From: Serripes groenlandicus
Lineage: Eukaryota > Mollusca > Bivalvia > Cardiida > Cardiidae
NCBI GenBank assembly: GCA_031761405.1
Contig: JASEVX010000005.1
Location: 38,487,590 to 38,551,589 of the forward strand
DNA length: 64,000 bases
Reading direction: 5' to 3'
Shown: positions 59,901 through 64,000 of the stretch, one piece after another
How the letters are laid out: each line of letters begins with the position of its first letter
Numbering within the stretch: position 1 is the stretch's first letter
Program-made: the position numbers and the translations under genes
The notes under the pieces: generated by a model
The model's input: the letters and a program-made list of their open reading frames with translations, nothing else
Told to the model about the DNA's origin: nothing
Databases searched by the model: none

Positions 59901-62900
59901 CAATACGACGACTTTTAGAAATTATCTTGCCGTTTATCAACTTGAAATACCTTCAAGATCGACATAATATTCGTAATATCAGGGACACAAAGAAAATTGT
60001 TTGGAATGAAATATATAAATGATTCCCCCGAGTATGATAATTGCCCAATCACGGCTTTGTTTACCAAAATTAATTAGCATAAACGGCGGGAAAAAAAATC
60101 ATATGACTTAATAGTTGCGATTTCATTGGATGAAATGAGAAATTGGGTGAATGACGACCCCGATGTTTACATTCAACGCTGTTTACCGATTTCTAATTCT
60201 CAAAGTAGGGAACCATGATAAACATTGCGCAATCATCAAAATGGCGGCTATGTTGTGAATAATACCGCAACACTAATCTGACTAAAGTACACGATCTGAC
60301 TAAATGTAAATGCGTAGCGTTAATAGGAGATGATTTTAATGAGATTGACCGCAACTAACGTTTTGTTGTCTTTCATTTTTGTTGACAATATTTTTTTTAT
60401 TTAATAACTACATTGAACCTGATAAATTTGACTTTGGGTTGATAAAATTAAATTGATTTAATATGTCTTTCTTTATAAAACTGACCCACGTATCGTACAC
60501 TGCCCTGTTTCGGTGAGGGACCTAAATCGGTGACCTTATCTGTTATCTTCAATTTGAAAAGTGCTATTGCATCATTTGACTATGTGGTCTCAAGTTTTAA
60601 CATTTCTGTCAATAGCTTTTGAATCTTTTGTAAATATGGATAAAATACATACATTTTATGCAGAATATTTCAAATAACCTAGTGAAAAATAATCTCTGTT
60701 CCAAATTTCATTTTTTTTTTTACTGAATGCTGCACTACAGGTCTTTTGCAATAATGTTATTTGAATTGGTCACTACCCTTAAATCATGTACATTGTGTGC
60801 TCTTAATAATATCTTTATACAGAACTAGAAAAAAACCCACTGAAAAACAATTAAAACACTCTAGAAACCGCGATCCGGGCTACCAGCTTTCAAATCTGGT
60901 AACCCAGTGGGCTACCACACAATTTCTTAAATTTGTCGCATGTTAAACTTTGTGTGCAGAAAAGTGGGACAAGTGAGAATCTTAGCAGGACAAGTGGCAT
61001 TCTGAAAGTCACTTGTCCTGGACAAGTGGCTGAATTTTTTTTTGTACAGCCCTGCTTTCCCTCATATAGACGCTTTCTGACGCCTCTGCGGCAGACGCCT
61101 TTTCGAAAACATAGTGACAAAAGAAGAAATGGCTTAAAACGGGCAATTTCTCCTTTTGCCACAATGTTTTCCAATTTTAGTCATAGGTTATCCATTAAAT
61201 TATAGAGATTTTCGAAGCAAACATTTTAATAATTTAACATAAGTTTTAGACCAATCAAAACTTAAAACTTTTGTAGAAAAGATTGGAACATCTGCACTTT
61301 AACCCTTTCCCTCATACGACAATTCTGCAGCAGACGACTTTGAACATATTTTGTCAAAAAATAGAAAATCTCTTTAATTAAATGGATGACATTGTAAATT
61401 GATGCATGTGTGTCTCTGTTTTTGTATCAGTTTACTTACTGAATGTAAGCTTCCTACTACTTGTCTTGAATTTTAAGTAACAAACTTATCATTTATATTG
61501 TCCCCTGCCTCGAGCACTTTGGTAAATCTAATTACATCAAGTTTTATGTGATCGCATTTTGACCTTCGTTCATCGGCGTCAACAATTTGCTTGTTAACCC
61601 TTTCCCTCATATAGACGCTTTCTGACACCTCTGCAGCAGACGGCTTTTTGAAAACATAGTGACAAAAGAAGAAATTGCACAAAACGTGCAATTTCTCCTT
61701 TTGCCACAATGTTTTCCACTTTTTGTCATAGGTTATCCATTCAATTATGGAAATTTTCTATGTTTTGACAAAATATGTTCAAAGTCGTCTGCTGCAGAAA
61801 TGTCGTATGAGGGAAAGGGTTAACACACTAGAGGCCACTATTATCATCCATTCTTCATGAAACTAATTCAGTTTGTTTGTCTTGATGATTTCTAGGCCAA
61901 GGCCATTTGTCAGTATTAATGTCTCGATGAAATCTAGGCCAAGGCCATTTGTCAGTATAAATGTCTTGATGATTTCTAGGCCAAGGCCATTTGTCAGTAT
62001 TAATGTCTTGATGATTTCTAGGCCAAGGCCATTTGTCAGTATAAATGTCTTGATGATTTCTAGGCCAAGGCCATATGTCAGTATAAATGTCTTGATGATT
62101 TCTAGGCCAAGGCCATTTGTCAGTATAAATGTCTCGATAATTTCTAGGCCAAGGCCATATGTCAGTATAAATGTCTTGATGATTTCTAGGCCAAGGCCAT
62201 TTGTCAGTATAAATGTCTCGATGAAATCTAGCTAAATTTGAATATAGGTCATGTACGATAAAAAACTAGGTCAATAGGCCAAACTTGAAAAATATCTTGA
62301 CACACTAGGAAACGCTTTTTTTGCTTCAGCAATTTGAAACTTTTTCAAAATGTTTTTCTTGATGATAGCTAGGCCAAGTTTGAATATGGGCCATGTCTGG
62401 ACAAAAAACTATTTCACAAGGCCAAATTGAAGGAAAATATTATTTTGACTATGGAAACTGCATTTTTAACTTGAGCATGTTGAAGTTTTGTCAGAATAAT
62501 TTTCTTGGTCAGAATGATTGTCTTGATGATCGAATATGGGCCATGTATGGTCAAAAACGGTCATAAGGCCAAATTGAAGGAAAATCTGTTCACACTCTGG
62601 AAGCTGTATTTCAAATTTGAGCATGTTGAAACTTTGTCTTAACCCTTTCCCTCATATGACAATTCTGCAGCAGACGACTTTGAACATATTTTGTCAAAAA
62701 ATAGAAAATCTCTATAATTGAATGGCTACCTATGACTAAAAGTGGAAAACATTGTGTCAAAAGGAGAAATTGCATGTTTTATGCAATTTCTTCTTTTGTC
62801 ATAATGTTTTCAGAAAGCGTCTATATGAGGGAAAGGGTTAAATAGTGTTTGTTTTATATCAATGCTTGATTTGAATATGAGTGATGTCTGGTCAAAAACT

Positions 62901-63455
62901 AGGTCACTAGGCCAAATTGAAGGAAATATAGTGTACACTCTGGAAGCAGTATTTTGAAATTTAGCATGTAGACATTTTGTCAGAATGATTGTCTTGGTGA
63001 TATCCAGGCCAAGTTTGAATATGGGTCAGGTCGGGTCAAAAATAGGGTCACTACGTGACTAGGCCATATTAAATCTCACGAGTGTTTGTTTACCTGATCG
63101 CAAATTGAGTTATTGTCATTGACTTTGCGGTTGACTTAACTCAGTTGAGCGATTCCAGGGCCACTATGGCCCTCTTGTTGTATTTAGTATATTGCTACTG
63201 GTTTATTAAAAAACATGCACCAAAAAATCTATAGATTATGCAGTACATCAAGAGCATTCTACGAAAAAGTTGGCTGACAAAGTATCATAAAGAAATTGTT
63301 TATTTTTGTTTGCAGATGGAAAATTTTGTCCGAACTGTGGTAAACGAATATTTCACGACAAATGGAAAATTTCTCCGGAACTAGCTGAAGCCAGATGGGC
63401 TCATAAACAGGCACGACTAAGAGAATTAGATGAGGTGTCAGATTTTATGAAATGA
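50807..63455 (+). CDS. Probable double-RWD, RING-H2 zinc finger protein (7 coding exons, 336 aa)
   Basis: Likely an E3 ubiquitin ligase: RING domains recruit an E2, and RWD folds mediate protein binding. Exons: 50807-50913, 52415-52613, 55012-55232, 56829-56939, 57694-57823, 59007-59109, 63316-63455; frame is kept throughout (1011 nt). Residues about 1-102 look like one RWD-type domain (QFTANYPEDPVVIQLTSKTL) and about 103-205 like a second (YVMNLKVTVPDIYPLQQV). The RING-H2 ligands are Cys243, Cys246, Cys271, His273, His276, Cys279, Cys295 and Cys298. The C-terminus has a charged helix, EARWAHKQARLRELDEV. An AG lies 4 bp before the ATG, so a non-coding first exon upstream is likely. I cannot assign a named orthologue. 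The exon 2 acceptor is the weakest junction; 52418 is an in-frame alternative. Confidence 0.82.
51180..52283. repeat. Dispersed repeat, AGCTCACCT hairpin start and GGCCCTCTTGTT end
   Basis: The 5' hairpin AGCTCACCT / AGGTGAGCT is followed by degenerate internal units containing AAACTAGGTCACTAGG and AATTGAAGGAAAATCTTGTT. The 3' end is GGTGAGCAATCTAGGGCCAT, CATTGCCCTCTTGTT. Fills most of intron 1 of the RWD-RING gene. Confidence 0.85.
52415..52613 (+). CDS. RWD-RING gene exon 2
   Basis: SLQYYRKTEQKQLNVILQF, ANYPEDPVVIQLTSKTL and ICDEEAKKRAGEKQ: an RWD-like beta-meander and helix. Two in-frame acceptors (52415 or 52418) are possible and neither has a good pyrimidine tract. Donor GTATAA. Confidence 0.75.
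52637..54072. repeat. Dispersed repeat of the same family with a 165-bp tandem core
   Basis: Starts TTTTAGCTCACCTGTGCACG and ends GGGCCATCATGGCCCTCTTG. Between them are five to six units with TCTTCTCCTCCAAAAGTGTC, TGACCCTCTATCAGATTCC and GCCATGTTGATTGGTC at about 165-bp spacing. Lies in intron 2 of the RWD-RING gene. Confidence 0.9.
53003..53026 (+). repeat. Run of 24 G
   Basis: Lies within the tandem core. Sister units have only 4-7 G, usually interrupted by a C, at the same place. Confidence 0.95.
54075..54290. mobile_element. TTAA-MITE, 3' end lost
   Basis: TTAACCCTTTCCCACATATA and a good hairpin (GAAATTGCTTGTGACAAGCA); similarity stops after GTCGTCTGCTGC. It abuts the end of the preceding repeat. 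Confidence 0.85.
54330..54800. repeat. Decayed MITE sequence with a tandem duplication of about 177 bp
   Basis: CTATCAGTGATAGAAAAACATG, split here as CTATCAGTGATAG and AAAAACATG, recurs at about 54468 and 54645. Each time it is followed by GTCATTGGAAATACTCTTAA and CACAATGTTTTCAAAAGTCC. Confidence 0.75.
55012..55232 (+). CDS. RWD-RING gene exon 3
   Basis: ILPILHFVRNFVLENPLCVC, then a Lys-rich helix (IAAIKKDLITETDKLKLKQD) and FKITQDRYVMNLKVTVPDIY. Donor GTAAGT. Confidence 0.85.
56605..56816. mobile_element. TTAA-MITE, old subfamily, before exon 4 of the RWD-RING gene
   Basis: TCTTTCCCACACACAACAAA, then hairpin GAAATTGCTCATCATGAGCA and GTCATCTGCTGCAAAAGTGT. The termini are eroded. Confidence 0.78.
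56829..56939 (+). CDS. RWD-RING gene exon 4
   Basis: LEVDECNFPDLLKVFFIGQA and GEIARKCVQPPKKPNPK: end of the second RWD-like domain and a proline/lysine linker. A MITE remnant ends about 13-16 bp before the acceptor. Confidence 0.85.
57047..57276. mobile_element. TTAA-MITE
   Basis: ATATCCCTTTCCTTCATACG to TATGAGGGAAAGGGTTAA, hairpin intact. The left TTAA is mutated. Confidence 0.9.
57572..57655. mobile_element. TTAA-MITE half, before exon 5 of the RWD-RING gene
   Basis: TTTTTCCCATATGCAGACAC to GGCAAAGGAGAAATAGCTCA, cut at the hairpin centre. Ends about 39 bp before the acceptor. Confidence 0.65.
57694..57823 (+). CDS. RWD-RING gene exon 5
   Basis: Carries the first RING pair in ENCPLCSERVLLRDPQ. 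A truncated MITE begins 15 bp after the donor at 57824. Confidence 0.88.
57838..57925. mobile_element. TTAA-MITE half, after exon 5 of the RWD-RING gene
   Basis: TTAACCCTTTCAAACATACA and ACTATAGAAAATCTTATGTA; starts 15 bp into the intron. Confidence 0.65.
58583..58975. mobile_element. TTAA-MITE expanded by an internal minisatellite
   Basis: Left end TTAACATTTCCCGGATACAA and half-hairpin GCAATTTCTTCTTTTGC. The 3' segment is expanded to nine 32-bp units before a worn ATGTGGGATAAGG end. Confidence 0.82.
58671..58958. repeat. 32-bp minisatellite, 9 units, derived from a MITE end
   Basis: Unit pattern GTCATCTGCTGCATAGAGG, TCAGAAAGCGACA. Exactly 288 bp = 9 x 32, with scattered single substitutions. 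The unit equals the subterminal GTCGTCTGCTGCAGAGGCGT, CAGAAAGCG segment of the TTAA-MITE. Confidence 0.95.
59007..59109 (+). CDS. RWD-RING gene exon 6
   Basis: RVYCGHLFHHGCLGKYVKT supplies the Cys-x-His-x2-His-x2-Cys core of the RING-H2. Donor GTACAG. Confidence 0.9.
59148..59292. mobile_element. TTAA-MITE, decayed, after exon 6
   Basis: TTAACTTTTTCCCTGATATA, TTCTAATGCCTCTTTACC and TTTCTCCTTTTACC. Begins 38 bp after the exon 6 donor. Confidence 0.6.
59304..61054. mobile_element. hAT-like non-autonomous element inserted in a TTAA-MITE
   Basis: Ends CAGGGCTGTACAAA and TTTGTACAGCCCTG are inverted. Subterminal GGGACAAGTCG / GGACAAGTGGCATT words recur in both ends. 1.75 kb, with no reading frame resembling a transposase. 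The flanks are the two parts of a TTAA-MITE: TAACCCTTTC (59294-59303) and CTTTCCCTCATATAGACGCT (61055 on). Confidence 0.82.
61055..61213. mobile_element. TTAA-MITE, larger part, separated from its terminus by a hAT-like insertion
   Basis: CTTTCCCTCATATAGACGCT to TAGTCATAGGTTATCCATTA. Its left terminus is at 59294-59303, 1.75 kb away. The right end is deleted. Confidence 0.82.
61299..61392. mobile_element. TTAA-MITE, left third only
   Basis: TTAACCCTTTCCCTCATACG to AAATAGAAAATCTCT, then unrelated sequence. Confidence 0.8.
61594..61823. mobile_element. TTAA-MITE, full length
   Basis: TTAACCCTTTCCCTCATATA to TATGAGGGAAAGGGTTAA, hairpin GAAATTGCACAAAACGTGCA. Confidence 0.95.
61891..62226. repeat. 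42-bp minisatellite, 8 units
   Basis: Unit pattern TCTAGGCCAAGGCCATTTGT, CAGTATAAATGTCTTGATGA. The 42-bp period keeps frame and yields a 14-residue repeat ISRPRPFVSINVLM on paper, but nothing suggests it is translated. Confidence 0.95.
62639..62841. mobile_element. TTAA-MITE nested in a dispersed repeat
   Basis: TTAACCCTTTCCCTCATATG to TATGAGGGAAAGGGTTAA. Hairpin GAGAAATTGCATGTTTTATG. A deletion removes the right GTCTGCTGCAGAGGC motif. Confidence 0.93.
63316..63455 (+). CDS. RWD-RING gene exon 7 and stop
   Basis: GKFCPNCGKRIFHDKWKI completes the RING. The C-terminal helix follows and TGA is at 63453-63455. No AATAAA was found in the next 500 bp. Confidence 0.88.
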
Positions 63456-63545
63456 TGAAGGATTGTTTTAGATTTTACTTAGAATTATTTATACATGTAT
63501 ATACAAATTTGATACAGCCAATAAGAGAATATCCAAACTAAAAAG

Positions 63546-63752
63546 AGTTTTCTGACACTCCTACAACAGATGATTTTTGAAAACAATGACAAAAGGACAA
63601 GTTCCTCATATTGAGCAATTTCTTCTTTGGCATAAATGTTTTCAACTTAATTTTAATTATTATTCTTTCATATATAGAGAATTTCCATAGTTTGTGCTAA
63701 ATGCTTTCAAAGTCCTCTGTTGTCGATTTGTTGTATGAAGGAAAGAGTTAAT
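63546..63752. mobile_element. TTAA-MITE, decayed, downstream of the RWD-RING stop
   Basis: TTTTCTGACACTCCTACAAC, then hairpin remnants and GAAGGAAAGAGTTAA. Lies about 90 bp after the stop, so it may sit in the 3' UTR. Confidence 0.75.
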
Positions 63753-64000
63753 ATATTTTCTAGAACAAAAATGTATACCCAATATCAGATGTTTGGCATA
63801 TCTTAATTGATAAGAGTTGCACATCTTTAATGATAAAATCTTTTTCCAAAGTCTTCTGCTGCAGACTCTTCAAAAGTCTTTAATATAATGGGTGGAATGA
63901 AAATACAGATTCCTGTCAAGCTGACATTATGTTGTAAAAGTGTAATTATGGTTTATGGAATCATTACACCCTTCCTCACACACAACAAATCCTCAGCAGA

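Larger units (their letters stand above)
61826..63180. repeat. Third copy of the GGCCCTCTTGTT-ending repeat, 5'-truncated
   Basis: Shares the internal units AAACTAGGTCACTAGGCC and TTGAAGGAAAATCT and the 3' end CAGGGCCACTATGGCCCTCT. It contains a 42-bp minisatellite and a nested MITE (62639-62841). Confidence 0.85.

Overview
This window is eukaryotic nuclear DNA, most likely from a heterodont bivalve mollusc. The evidence is a spliced two-domain arginine kinase gene of the type known from clams, together with very dense tRNA-derived SINEs, MITEs and tandem-core repeats of bivalve style. Only two protein genes can be supported, both on the + strand and both made of short exons in repeat-filled introns. 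Most of the sequence is transposon-derived. I find no rRNA, no intact tRNA gene, no CRISPR array and no transposase-length reading frame.

Layout. Positions 1-4519 end at a 200-N gap (4520-4719) and are repeated, with many small indels, at about 5826-10431; this looks like an unresolved haplotype overlap at a scaffold join. A 541-bp tandem duplication containing MITEs lies at 11081-12391. The arginine kinase gene runs from 13986 to 31523 in 11 exons (2217 coding nt, 738 aa). The second domain repeats the exon plan of the first, which records a duplication and fusion. From about 32 to 50 kb there is a gene-poor repeat landscape: a solo fold-back arm (32.5 kb), a 2.35-kb giant palindrome built of two satellites (35.8-38.2 kb), a hAT-like element with a 1.07-kb fold-back element nested inside it (39.1-41.2 kb), a composite element with a SINE inside (42.9-43.9 kb), and another fold-back element with a 10-bp target duplication (48.5-49.4 kb). 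A second gene at 50807-63455 (7 coding exons, 336 aa) encodes a probable double-RWD plus RING-H2 protein, presumably a ubiquitin ligase. Its introns hold tandem-core repeats, a hAT-like element and many MITEs.

One MITE family dominates. It is about 230 bp, nearly palindromic, has TTAACCCTTTCCC ends and shows piggyBac-like TTAA targeting. I count about 22 good copies and about 15 decayed ones. A paralogous empty site within this window supports TTAA target duplication. Many copies lie within about 15-60 bp of exon boundaries in both genes, and at one acceptor the MITE terminus appears to supply the branch-point motif. The two genes have no evident functional link: one is a phosphagen kinase and the other a ubiquitin-system protein.
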